This document shows positions 45,926 through 56,679 of a DNA stretch of 64,000 nt, piece by piece (position 1 is the stretch's first letter; the number at the start of each line of letters is the position of its first letter). The stretch lies in assembly GCA_018806915.1 (NCBI GenBank), contig JAGKQI010000081.1, positions 62,001 to 126,000 on the forward strand, given 5' to 3'. Under the pieces are notes generated by a model, which made no database searches, had not been told where the DNA came from, and was given only the letters and a program-made list of their open reading frames with translations. The translations under genes and the position numbers were made by a program. The DNA is from Phytophthora colocasiae. Its lineage: Eukaryota > Oomycota > Peronosporomycetes > Peronosporales > Peronosporaceae.

Positions 45926-47850
45926 GAGGAATAGAGGCTTGATCAATTTCTTCAGCACTCGCTCCTCCGTTCCGTGTTGGGGGCAGAACCCGTGCATTTT
46001 ATAACTTTCATAGATAACAGCAGCTTGTCGTAATACTTGAATAGCATTGAGTGGTGAAGCTCTCGAAGGTTGTAGAAACGAGAAATCCTGAGTGATCTGA
46101 CTCATGACGTGCCGCTTACTATGTAGTAATAACGAGTTGTTGAAGAGCGACGAAACCTCTAGAGCCAACTGAATGTCGAAAGAAGTGAACACTGTTCAGA
46201 ACTCAAACCCTTTGTTACCTATCGGCAATGATCACCGACATTATTCGTGAATAATTGAGAGCACAACGAAGACAACAACGAAATCTAATCTCTCCAAACA
46301 ATGCCCGAATTCATCCCCGAATCCCAGGGATGATGAGGGACCGATTGCTGGTGAACTCATTTTCATCGTACCAGTACCTGCACAAACTTCACGTGGCTTG
46401 GCGCAAAACAAGAGAGTCGTCACTTTGACTCTACCAATAAGGTATCATGACCAAAGGTTCGAAATGGAGATCATCCGATAGGATGATCTGTTTTCCGATA
46501 GGCAGTAAGAATGTGAGCTATAGAAGTACTATGGTTAGGTAGGAAGGAGCGACAGCGATTCACGGCACTCATTTTGCTTTGTGCAACGAGCTGCGAACCC
46601 GCCTCGCCACGCCCTCGAAAGTGGCTGAGGCAAAAAATAAAGCCGATAATGCACAGATAACTTGCTTTTCCTGGTCATTCTATTGGCTGGGTGATAGATT
46701 TTTTGAATTGATACTGATCTTACACGAATAATAAACATCTCCAGCGTAGAAGTGAAGTCGTGAGGTTCTTCATTTGCGACGCAGTCAAACCCCAATATGA
46801 CTACTGTATAACACGACAAGCAACCGCGCTGGTTATTATTATCGAGCGGCACCATTTTCCCTACCAGAGAGAATTCAGCGTCGATATTCATGTGGAAGGC
46901 ACCTTGAGTTATAACCTGAGAAGAAAATAAATATTTACTTTTCCTCACGCATCCAGCTGTAGGTCCTTGGATAGGTAGTTTGCAAGTCAAAGCGCTCAAA
47001 ATTACTTGCCAACATACGATGGATACTGACTTTGAGCAGCAGGCACAGTGGACATCTTGCCGCAAAATTTTTGCAGCAGTTTCGACTCCATGTGCTTGTC
47101 TTCTGTGAGACATTGTGTACAAGTTGGTAGGCTACATACAGCTTGCTACAGCCTCTAGCAAGTTGGTAAACTTGTCGGTATCATACGACAAGCCCCATCA
47201 TGAGATTGATTTGATAACTTTTGATCAAACGTGGGTTTGAACAAGTTTGAACAACGGCACAACCTTGGACTTGAAGCCCAAGGTTGTGCCGTCGTGTTGC
47301 ACCACAATTTGCGGTCCTCGACCACGCCATGATTCATTACAGCAGAACTCCGCCGCGAACAGAGGAGAAAACGCGTCAAGTGCATCTGTAAGTATTAATA
47401 CCGGTATCCCTAACACCAGCTCTGGTACCTCACGAGTCATACATGTACTTGACGACGGTACGACTGCTGATAGCCTACCAGATGACAGCGGAGAATTTTT
47501 GAAGCTCTGTTTGGTGTTCTCCACCCTTTGATCAAAAGAGCTCCTCTACTGCGTGAGTCAGGACACAGGGTTTTCTCGTTTTTACAACCTCTGAGAGCTC
47601 TTCGCCACTCAACCACTTCAAGAATCTCGTGAGATTTGCACTACATGTACGAACGACAAGCTGCTGTTATCTACGAAGCTCAAAATGCACCGGTCAGCTT
47701 GAACGCGAAACTCAAACAGCAAACAGAGATGTTTTTCCCCATCACGCGTGACCTCTTGTAAAGGAGATCGCAATTGATACACGGAACCGAGGGACCATGC
47801 TGCATAATGATCATTCGCCTTGACGTTACATGTAGCTGATTGAGCTCCTC
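45926..47850. other. Intergenic region
   Basis: About 1.9 kb between the divergent Z4 and X genes. Open frames at 46535-47122 and 47225-47524 (minus) have no recognised domain and no homology cue. A perfect 15-bp hairpin lies at 47254-47292. Confidence 0.5.
47254..47292. repeat. Perfect 15-bp hairpin
   Basis: ACGGCACAACCTTGG at 47254-47268 and its exact reverse complement at 47278-47292, separated by 9 bases. Confidence 0.85.
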
Positions 47851-47866
47851 CCTCATTGTCAATTCT
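47851..47866 (+). promoter_or_regulatory. Oomycete initiator match of X
   Basis: CCTCATTGTCAATTCT, 6 bp before the ATG at 47873; close match to GCTCATTYYNCAWTTT. Confidence 0.6.
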
Positions 47867-47872
47867 TCCACG

Positions 47873-48975
47873 ATGACACCAAGTCTATTCCAGCGCACGT
47901 CCGCCGTGCTCCTCGCGGCCACTTTGATTGCCTCCGCCTCTTCCCTTGAATTCGGTAGCAACAATGACGTCACGCAGTCTACAGGGACAGTCGCACCTGA
48001 TAGCAACACGCAGACATGGGCCCAGACCGCATCGTCCTCAAACAACGTCCCTACGATAGCCCCCAGTGCACCCTCAAGTGCAAGTGGATCTCAAGTCTCG
48101 ACTCAAGGTAGCGGTAACCAGTGGGGTGGATCTAACGATTGGCAGCCCTCAAACAGTGGCCGAACCTCGGCATCATCGAGCTCTGCAACGTCCACTACAT
48201 CCAGTAAAACGGGCAACGTCGTCGACCAGGGATCTTCACAGGAAACTCAGACTTCATCGACGGCTTCGTCCTCGAACACGGCTCAATCGACCGAGTCGTC
48301 GTCCAACACGGCGTCATCTTCGACCCAACAAGGATCGGACTCGACCTCCCAGACGTCCACCAACAGTACCAGCAGCGGCGACCACGCAACGTTCGGAACC
48401 GTCGTCAAGTCCGGTGAGTGTGTCATCGGCAACCCCGACAAGTACGTGAGCACAGCCGATGTCGATTGGATCTGGAAGAACCGAATCGGCCCGGACGCTC
48501 CGACACGCGATGCCAACTGGAACGTCATGGACAACAAGAACTGGATCATGGACCACATCGTGGCCAACAAGGGTTCCCTCAACTACTGCGTGCGATGGGA
48601 CAGCACGGAGAAGCTCTCGAAGAGCGTCGCGTCCAAGTTCAGTCCATGCTGGAGCGCCCAGTACGCGGCGTGGAACCACTGGTTGATTGGCTACGACTGC
48701 TGGCCGTACAACGAAGATCAAGGTCAACATCGTGGGTTTCGCCGTCAAGGATGCGTCTCTCCTTGAGTGGACGGACGATTCGCTCGGTACGATTACCGTC
48801 GGGGATCTGGACTCGGACGGTGTTCCGCAGTGCGCTCAGAGCTGCTACCGGTTCTATGACAACGGCGCTGGCGCGTGGTCAGACACCAGCTCTTGCAAGG
48901 GAGAACCGTTCGACATTTCACTGTGGCCTAAGCAGGGTCTAGAAGGCGGGTTCGGCTACGACTGGGGCCAGGAGG
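47873..48975 (+). pseudogene. Zincin X, 5' half
   Basis: Starts with a signal peptide (MTPSLFQRTSAVLLAATLIASASS). A Ser/Thr/Gln-rich region of about 150 residues follows, and then the conserved domain from HATFGTVVKSGECVIGNPDKY. An extra base near 48713 shifts the frame, but coding resumes in the next frame to GYDWGQE, where the gene is cut. The catalytic C-terminal part is missing here and lies on the other strand at 51529-51766. The last eight bases, CCAGGAGG (48968-48975), recur at the start of that distant 3' half as expected for a hAT target duplication. Confidence 0.85.
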
Positions 48976-48981
48976 CTCCTG

Positions 48982-49386
48982 GCCGCGACTTCGGTCCTGA
49001 AAGATGAAGGTGTTGCATCCGTTGCAGGTTCTTCCTCCGCTTGTTTGGTCTCGATACATCAACGAACAGATCTCCTTGTTCGAGAGACCAGGGTCTAAGG
49101 TAGCCATGGATGACGAGGGTGAACAAGTTGAGTAGAAGAGTGTTGGACTTGGTTCGCAAAATCGGAAATGCCAGCATGAGAGTGGCTGTGGTCCCCGGCA
49201 CGGTATAACGCCCACCGGGAGAGGTTTCGAGGACTGCTTTACTCCTCGACTCTTACCGGATCTTTATAGTATCTTATAAGTTGAAGTTGACAATAATATT
49301 GTCAATTAAGGGTACGTTCATCAATAAGGGATTGAGACGCCTCCAGCCCCGTCAATCCCTAATCCCTACTTATTTGGAGAGCCCTG
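48982..49386 (-). mobile_element. Truncated hAT element (TE-A), left end only
   Basis: A ~405-bp reverse complement of the first part of the element at 51769-53871. Its terminus (CAGGGCTCTCC on the minus strand) is at 49386, next to the Y 5' half. The inner end stops abruptly at GCCGCGAC, six bases after the X 5' half. Confidence 0.88.
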
Positions 49387-50746
49387 TTGCGTCGCATCCG
49401 ACCCAGCTTGCGTTGCGTCCGATCCTCCCTGTTGGGTTGTGTCGGAAGATGATTCAGCGTTAGACGACGACTCGGGAGCCTGGGGCGTGTTGGAGGATGA
49501 CTCCGTGTTGGAGGATGACTCCGTGGTAGGTGGTGTCTGACCTGGATCTTGGCCGCCAGTTCCACTAGACGTTGAAGAAGTCACCGGCGTTGATTCATCG
49601 ATACTCGGGGGCGGAGTGGCCGTGTCTGAGGACGATTCCTGGTCACCCGTTCCACTGGAAACAATAGGGGGTGTCATCGTGGTGTCGTTGGAAGAACCGC
49701 CAGTCGCAGGGGTGTCATTGGAGTCTCGTTGGAAGAACCGCCGGTCGCAGGGTGTCATTGGAGTCTCGTTGGAAGAACAGCCGGTCGCAGGGGTGCCATT
49801 GGGGTCTCGTTGGAAGAACCGCCGGTCACTGGGGGGGTGCCATTGGGGTCTCGTTGGAAGAACCGCCGGTCGCAGGGGTGCCATTGGGATCTCGTTGGAA
49901 GAACCGCCGGTCTCGGGGTCTCTTCGTCCGAGCCGCTGCATTCAAGACTCATATCGTACCCAGGAGATTCGCCGCCTTGGTCGTCTGAGCCACTGCACTC
50001 GAGACTCATGTCGTATCCCGGCGATTCTCCTTCACCCGGTTGCTGCAGTCCACGGTCAGAGTTTCTTCGTATTGACTACAGAGTCACCAGTTGATGGCGG
50101 TGCAGCATTCGACGACGTCTCTGTCTGCTGAGACCATCCTTGGTCGGTGGTTCCGCTTCCTTGGCCGCTCGGAGTCAATTCCTGGTTTTCACTTCCACTC
50201 GGCTGCGTCCAGCCATTGCTTCCTGCCGATGGCGTCGAACCAAAGTCGCCGGTTGAAGGAGGCGCAGCGTTTAACGAGGTCTCTGTCTGCTGAGACCATC
50301 CTTGATCCGTCATGCCGCTTCCTTGACCACTCGGCGTCCAACGCTTTTCCACTGCCGCCAGTCGGTGGCGTCCAACCCGAAGGTGACTGCGTCCACGTTT
50401 CACTCGGGCCACTTCCTGCCTGACCGCTACCGGCAGAATAAAATTTGGGTGTTGAGGGCGGAGAACAGCCCCATACACAAGAAGCGACCGTGGGGACAGT
50501 CGTAGGCACCTCGTTTTAAGACGGGGGTGTCCACTGCGTCGGGTTATCGAAATTTCCAAAGCCGCTCGCTCCAGTTTCGGCATTCGTCGTCGGTGTATCG
50601 CCAGCGGGGGCTACCGTTCCTGGTGTTTGGGCGATATCGGTCTGGGTGACGTCGTTCTGGCCGCCAAACTCGATGGCCGAAGACGCAGCGACCAATGTGG
50701 CCGCTAGCAGCACTGCGGAGGTGCGAGGAAGTCGACTTGGCGCCAT
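49387..50746 (-). pseudogene. Zincin Y, 5' half
   Basis: From the ATG at 50746 the signal peptide is MAPSRLPRTSAVLLAATLVAASS, followed by the family motif EFGGQNDVTQT. The rest is a long Ser/Thr/Gly/Pro repeat region (WTPPSG and LECSGS types, and a 41-bp tandem repeat). Several frame changes and a TAA near 50516 interrupt it. The sequence ends in frame as SDATQ at the hAT end, with GCGACGCAA (49387-49395, minus strand) as last bases. The same nine bases start the 3' half at 53872. Confidence 0.8.
49686..49915 (-). repeat. 41-bp tandem repeat in Y
   Basis: Five to six units beginning CGTTGGAAGAACCGCC on the plus strand, mostly 41 bp (also 40 and 44). All but one are not multiples of three, so successive units are read in different frames, and the minus-strand frame stays open. 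Confidence 0.85.
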
Positions 50747-50751
50747 CCGTG

Positions 50752-50767
50752 GCGATATGGTAATGAC
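50752..50767 (-). promoter_or_regulatory. Oomycete initiator match of Y
   Basis: GTCATTACCATATCGC on the minus strand, 5 bp before the ATG at 50746. Confidence 0.45.
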
Positions 50768-51528
50768 GACTCAAATACGACAACCACGAACGAGCACAGA
50801 TTAATCCCATCACTACCTACCCGCTCTCGCTGTCCGCTCAACGAAAACGCGATAAAGACCGGCGAATGTTTGTAGGTAACACAGCGGGGATAACCATTTT
50901 TTTCTTTAGACCAATCCTTCAGTATGCTGCCCTCCTTTACGATCGTCTCGTTCAGATGGGGTCACCGGATACGGTACTCGGAATTGTAAGCGTGATTTTC
51001 TTGAACCCGGTTGCCGCTCCAGTGCGACAAGGTAGGAATGCAAAGGCTCCACTTAAAGTGAGTCAGGAATCCTGTACCAGTACTAGGATCCACACCCGAC
51101 ATGTCAAAGCAAATGCCGGTGGTTGATGACGGTAAAGAGTGCGTAAAGACAACCAGCACCAAACAAATGCAATCATATCATGTGATCTCTACTGTCAAGT
51201 TGTAACGTTGTGGACGCCATTGCCGTTCGCGACGACCTCGAGTTCATGGCACATGTACATGTAGTCCATGTACTACTATTATAGAGGTATCTTCGCTCAA
51301 GGACAGAGGAGAACTGGGTTGTTTTGGTCGAGATTGAGTCGACATGAACATGCCACCAAAGAAGCATTACCTTGCACTTCAAGTCCATAACATCCACTTG
51401 CATTATTACATGTACAACAATTAACGAAGAATCTACCATTTACTACGCTCGTACCAAATGCGAGCAAAACGAACACGTGTGGACAGCTTTTCAACACTGG
51501 CACGGTCACGACTGACTATCCACTACAC
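50768..51528. other. Intergenic region inside the inverted segment
   Basis: About 760 bp without a supported gene. The part next to 51528 matches the 3' flank of Z4. In the presumed ancestral order this DNA lay between the end of X and the start of Y. Confidence 0.5.
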
Positions 51529-51766
51529 CTAGAACTTGTAGCGAGGCTTCAAGTGCTCAAGGACACGACGAAGCATCCAGCCGTCGCTGTCTGTCACCGT
51601 CATGGAGCTGCCGGCCATCATGATGCAGTTGGGCCACTTCGCGTTGGGTTTGTCTGCGTCCTCGTAGAAATCAGGGAGGCCGAAGCCGTGGCCGATCTCG
51701 TGCGCCACGATAACGAGCTGATCCTGATCGATGGTCGACAGCATATTTTCGAGGTTGACCTCCTGG
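51529..51766 (-). pseudogene. Zincin X, 3' half (inverted)
   Basis: Begins CCAGGAGGTCAACC (minus strand, from 51766) and encodes QEVNLENMLSTIDQ, then VAHEIGHGFGLPDFYED and the end VLEHLKPRYKF. This completes the X 5' half in frame (WGQE-VNLE). The zinc motif HEIGHGFGLPD is intact. Two extra G separate it from the hAT terminus at 51769. Confidence 0.88.
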
Positions 51767-51768
51767 GG

Positions 51769-53871
51769 CAGGGCTCTCCAAATAAGTAGGGATTAGGGAT
51801 TGACGGGGCTGGAGGCGTCTCAATCCCTTATTGATGAACGTACCCTTAATTGACAATATTATTGTCAACTTCAACTTATAAGATACTATAAAGATCCGGT
51901 AAGAGTCGAGGAGTAAAGCAGTCCTCAAAACCTCTCCCGGTGGGCGTTATACCGTGCCGGGGACCACAGCCACTCTCATGCTGGCATTTCCGATTTTGCG
52001 AACCAAGTCCAACACTCTTCTACTCAACTTGTTCACCCTCGTCATCCATGGCTACCTTAGACCCTGGTCTCTCGAACAAGGAGATCTGTTCGTTGATGTA
52101 TCGAGACCAAACAAGCGGAGGAAGAACCTGCAACGGATGCAACACCTTCATCTTTCCAGGACCGAAGTCGCGGCTATCATAACCTCATCTCGCATCTGCG
52201 GCGCCACCCAGACTATGAGCGAGTGCTGGAGCGTTGCGTTCGACAACGAATCCCCGTCACTATGGACATGTTTGTCGATAAGGACTCCCGTACTACGCAT
52301 GGTTGGATGAAACTTGCGGTGCTTAAGAGATCTTCCATTTTCGTCAGTCGATGACGACGTGTTTCGAAGCGGTTAAGTACAACAAGATCAACTCGAAAAC
52401 ACTTCTCGCGCGAATGAAAAGCTGCGTGGAATTAATGGAACCTGCTATTATAGAAGAGCTCAAAAGTCAGCAATACGTGCTGATATTTGACGGTTTGACG
52501 GACTCTGCCCAGCATTCACTGGCCGTATTTGTGGCTACTAAGACGATGACTCGTTTCTTGGCTCTTTCTACTTTCGTGGACGAAACATCAATGTCAGCTG
52601 ACGAGCACATTCAGTTCTTGGATATGATTCTGGACCACTAAATTAGACCTGAGCAATCTAGTGGCGGTTGTGTGTGAAAACATGAACACTAACTGTGCTA
52701 TCTCGAAGCGGACGGGAGTTCCCATGATTGGTTGTGCCTCACACAGATTCAACCTTGCTGTGCAAGATCACATTAAAGCTTCCATGCCTTTAATAAAAAA
52801 AATCGCGACGCTTCAGCGCAAACTCAAGACGGTCAAGCGCATAGCCATTTTGAGAAGGAAAGGTTGAAAACTCCAGCCTGTTCCGCTACATGAAATCCGA
52901 TGGAGTGGTGTGTTCCGACTTCTGCGTCGGTACGAAGAACTCAGCCGTATCTACATCTTTTCGTCAACGACACGCAAGTCGAACGGGATCTTCCCAAGGA
53001 CGTACCGGATTCAGACTATCGGCGCAAACCCATTGTCGACTTCTTGCCATCCGCAGAGAACACGTTCCGGATCATGCAGCTCTTGGAGGACCTGAAGATA
53101 CTAGATTCGACAACGCAGAAGCTACAAACCGACAAAATCTCTTTGAGCCTGGTACGTGATATTTTTGACGAGCTGTTGTTAGAGTTTCCAGAGTTGTAGT
53201 CACGCCTATCATCCGTAGCCTCCATTATTCAGTCCAAGGACTTTGAAAGAGCTGTCGTGAAGGTACAAAATAATCAGGATTCTGTCCTAACCACCAAAGA
53301 AGCCGCAACGCTGGCTAGACTCATCCGCCCAGAAATTGTAGCAGCACGCGCTGCAAAATCTGCCAGTAAGAAGGCAAAACGGCGCCGTATCCAGGAAACC
53401 AACTTGGAGACATCAGGCAAAAAACGACGGCGTACAGGAAAAGAAGTGATGGAGTCGATCAACATTCGAGCTGCAATGCGCGTAAAGGAGGCATCAATAT
53501 ACTCGGATCTCACGTGGCTGCCAGCCACTTCGGTACAAGTAGAGCGTCTTTTCTCCAAGATTAAGTGCATGCTGGGGTATCTTCGGAAAAGCATCAGTCA
53601 TGAGACGCTCGAGACCTTACTTTACCTGAAGATGAACTGGGACTTAGTGACGGACGAAGTGATTTCGAACGCCGTGAAACGCGCAGTTGAGGACGACAAC
53701 GAGGAAGAAGCAGATCTCTAAAACCGTAGTTCTTAATCTGGAATAAGTAGATAGAGACCCCCTTTTCAATAATTGCGTAAGTGCCAAATATTGAGATGGC
53801 CGCTCCCTCCCTTATTGTCCCCCTACAATAATACCCCTTTTTCAATAACAATACATTTTTGGAGACCCCTG
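51769..53871 (+). mobile_element. hAT element (TE-B), 2.1 kb, decayed transposase
   Basis: The ends CAGGGCTCTCCAAA and, in reverse, CAGGGGTCTCCAAA are 14-bp terminal inverted repeats with one mismatch. The right end is followed by GCGACGCAA (53872-53880), the target duplication shared with the Y 5' half. The left end abuts the inverted X 3' half. It contains a broken hAT transposase gene. Confidence 0.92.
52048..53721 (+). pseudogene. hAT transposase, several frame breaks
   Basis: The order of parts is that of a hAT transposase: a BED finger (CNGC.., NLISHLRRH near 52110-52220), catalytic-region fragments (LIFDGLTDSAQHSLAVFV; GCASHRFNLAVQDHI), and the C-terminal dimerisation domain (WLPATSVQVERLFSKIKCML, LLYLKMNWDL). 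Stops or shifts occur near 52180, 52345, 52640, 52866 and 53200. As sequenced it makes no full protein, though some breaks could be base-call errors. Confidence 0.85.
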
Positions 53872-54708
53872 GCGACGCAAACAGACCCCAGTACCAGTAC
53901 TGGTGATCACGCTTCATTCGGTAAGGTGACATCGAAATCTGGCGAATGTGTGATCGGAGACCCAGACAAGTACATCAGCACTAAGGACGTCAACTGGATC
54001 TTCGAGAACCGAATGGGAGTGAACCAAACTAACAACAAGAACTGGATCTTCGATCACATCGTGGCTGACAAGGGAACTCTCAACTACTGCGTCCGCTGGG
54101 ACTGTACCCAGAAACTTTCTAAGACGGTGGCATCCAAGTTCCAAGCCATGCTGGAACGTCAGTACGCAGTATGGAACCGCTGGCTTATCGGCTATGGTTG
54201 CTGGCCATACAAGGAAATCAAGGTTAACATGGTTGGGTTTGCAGTCAAGGAAGCTTCTCTGTTGGACTGGAAGGATGACTCTCTCGGAACGATTTATGCC
54301 GGCGACTTGGACGATGAAGGAATCCCTCGGTGTCCTCAAGCGTGCTACAAGTTTTACGACAATGGCCCCGGAACGTGGACGGACACGAGTGCATGCAAGG
54401 GGGAGCCATTCGATTTGTCGCTTTGGCCGAAGCAAGGTTTGGAAGGTGGATTTGGCTACGATTGGGGACAAGAAGTCAATCTGGAAAATATGTTACAGAC
54501 AATCGACCAGGAGGAGCTCACCATTGTCTCCCATGAGATCGGCCACGGCTTTGGTCTTCCAGATTTCTACAAACCGGAGGACCAACCGAGCAAGGAGATG
54601 GCCCCTGCTATCATGATGGCTGGTAGCTCTATGAAGGTCACCGATAGTGATGGCTGGATGTTGCGTCGCGCTTACGAGAGCATCAGAGACCGCTACAGCT
54701 TCAAGTAG
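53872..54708 (+). pseudogene. Zincin Y, 3' half
   Basis: Continues from ATQ as TDPSTSTGDHASFGKV and runs without interruption to RDRYSFK at 54708. Conserved blocks are GECVIGDPDKYISTKD, NYCVRWDC, GDLDDEGIPRCPQACYK and SHEIGHGFGLPDFYKP, with a likely Met-turn in IMMAGSSM. The host frame is open through the hAT end but lacks a start and signal peptide here. They lie on the opposite strand at 50746. The catalytic domain itself is undamaged. Confidence 0.88.
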
Positions 54709-54834
54709 AGTTCTACTCTACTGTAGAAGTTCATGTTTCGTTTTGTTGCTCGCATCGGGAACGAGCAGGTAGAGTTTAAAAGGAGAAATAACAACCATTC
54801 GATGTTCTCTCAAACGTTATCATCGTCGAGTCTA

Positions 54835-56239
54835 CTATTCCTCCTCCATCGTGAATTCGAATGAAGACCCGGCAATACTGCGTGTCTGCGACTCAAACGC
54901 ACGGTTCATGGCTAGTTCAAAGTGTTCGTGCTTGATACTAGTGTCGCCGTGACGCACAGCTAGCAACGCTGCCTCATTCACGAGACTCGCCAATTGAGCT
55001 CCCGATCGCTGCCCCAATTGGCCACACTCTTCCGCAACAACCGATAGATCCACTTCACTGTCGAGGCGTACGTTGCGGCAATGTACCTCTAGAATCTCTT
55101 GACGGCCCTTGGTATCAGGAAGACCCACGTACACATGGCGATCGAAGCGGCCAGGGCGACACAACGCAGGATCCAGCACCTCTGGACGGTTCGTAGCTGC
55201 AATGACGATCACTCCATTGACGTTGCCTTCAAACCCGTCCATCTCTGTCAGCAACTGGTTCAACGTCTGTTCCCGTTCATCGTTCGAGTTAAATCCTCCA
55301 CGCGCTTTTGCAAGTGCATCGATCTCGTCAATAAAGATGATGCACTGCGGGTACTGCGATGCTTGCGTAAAGAGATCTCGCACTCGAGCAGCTCCTCGAC
55401 CCACCAACATCTCGACAAAGTCCGATGCCGAGCAAAACAGGAAAGCTACACCAGCCTCCGAAGCCACAGCTCGAGCCAGCAGTGTCTTGCCTGTTCCTGA
55501 TGGACCACATAGTAGCACACCCTTTGGAACTTTAGCTCCAATGGCCTGGTACCTGGCTGGGTGCCTCAAAAAGTCCACAACTTCTTCCAGTTCCTTCCTG
55601 GCACCGTCAATACCGGCCACATCATCGAACGAGATCCGCTGTGTCTGCTGCTGCTTGCGCACCTTCTTGGTGCCGTCTTTGCCCACTGTTCCAGCATCAG
55701 TGCCGAACATGCCACGCATCATCTTGTACGTGAGTCCTAAGTATAGGAATGGCATTAAGGCCAGAGCTACAGGCATCAATCTGCTGGCCGTGGATGGTGC
55801 TACAGAGCCAAAATCCACTCCAGAACGCACTAGAATGTCGAGGATATAGGTATTCTCTGTCCTTGGCGGCACCAGTACTCTAGATACACACCAGTATGTT
55901 AAAATTTATAGTTAGTATCTCATAATTAATAACCCGAAGTGGAATTGACAGCCTAATTCAGTGCACTGAGCCTTACCTGTATGACTCTACTCCATCAGCA
56001 GCCTGTACGATGCAATGGTCACCTGCTAGCAGCACTTTTCCGATGCGATGGTCCTTCAGGTCGCTTAGGAAGACACTGAACAGCCTCCAGGACGGTGTGG
56101 CGGACGATCCAGCCGCCGTCAGCGCGCGAAACTTGGTCAGCATGGACGCAATGAACATTCGAAGCTTTTGAGTCCCTTTACCAGCAAGCAGAAGCACGCA
56201 TAGCGCCGTCAGGAAGCGCCGCGCACTTGGCACCCGCAT
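54835..56239 (-). CDS. FtsH-like AAA ATPase lacking the peptidase domain
   Basis: Two exons (56239-55977 and 55879-54835; intron GTAAGG..CTAG) give 435 residues. The N-terminus has a hydrophobic stretch ([12 protein letters not shown]). A second one ([20 protein letters not shown]) precedes the AAA module, an FtsH-like topology. The AAA core has Walker A GPSGTGKT (Ser for the usual Pro), pore loop region [15 protein letters not shown], Walker [12 protein letters not shown] and arginine fingers in [12 protein letters not shown]. The protein ends ~40 residues after the AAA lid (SFEFTMEEE). The M41 HExxH protease domain of true FtsH/m-AAA proteases is absent. It may be an unfoldase or a chaperone-like FtsH relative of an organelle membrane. 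An upstream exon cannot be excluded. Confidence 0.82.
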
Positions 56240-56287
56240 GATCAAGTCGTTGAGTCAAACAAGTGCAAAAACGCGACAAGTAAAAGG

Positions 56288-56611
56288 TTAACCTCTATAG
56301 ACTATACTGTAGAGCACTACCTGCCGTACAACCCATGTACCCATCACTTCGTTGCCATACCTCGCTTCGATGCATTCCTCACAATTCAATCTGCTAAGCA
56401 ATGGCCACTTCCACGTTACGTAAGGATAAGGCGCTGGAGTGGGCAAGGCGTCCATACCGAACGTGACCGGGAGTTTGATCTCGCCCGGCATTTCGAGAAA
56501 GGTTTCTCCAAACCACTTTACTTTAAAGGTGTTCCATTCGTCCCATGGAAAATCTTCCAAAGGTTTGGTTGGGATCAGTTTCGAGATCACTTCCGGGGTG
56601 AAAAATCTCAT
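56288..56611 (-). CDS. Uncharacterised protein, exon model uncertain
   Basis: A protein-like frame of about 107 residues with balanced composition and many aromatics (PWDEWNTFKVKWFGETFLEM, PYPYVTWKWPLLSRLNCEEC). I do not recognise it. There is an acceptor-like CGTAG at 56621 and a donor-like GTAGGT about 55 bp upstream. The ATG at 56611 may thus be internal, with an earlier exon in 56680-56770. A donor-like GTAGTG near 56320 also suggests that the last codons are intronic. No signal peptide within this part. Confidence 0.4.
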   Translation of the reverse strand: MRFFTPEVISKLIPTKPLEDFPWDEWNTFKVKWFGETFLEMPGEIKLPVTFGMDALPTPAPYPYVTWKWPLLSRLNCEECIEARYGNEVMGTWVVRQVVLYSIVYRG

Positions 56612-56679
56612 CGTTGGCACCTACGATGAGAAGGCTATGTCGAACGAGGACATATATGGTGAGGGCAAACGCACCTACC

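Noticed and set aside
46535..47122. 195-codon minus-strand frame between Z4 and X
   Set aside because: No domain or family cue; irregular composition; not supported as a gene.
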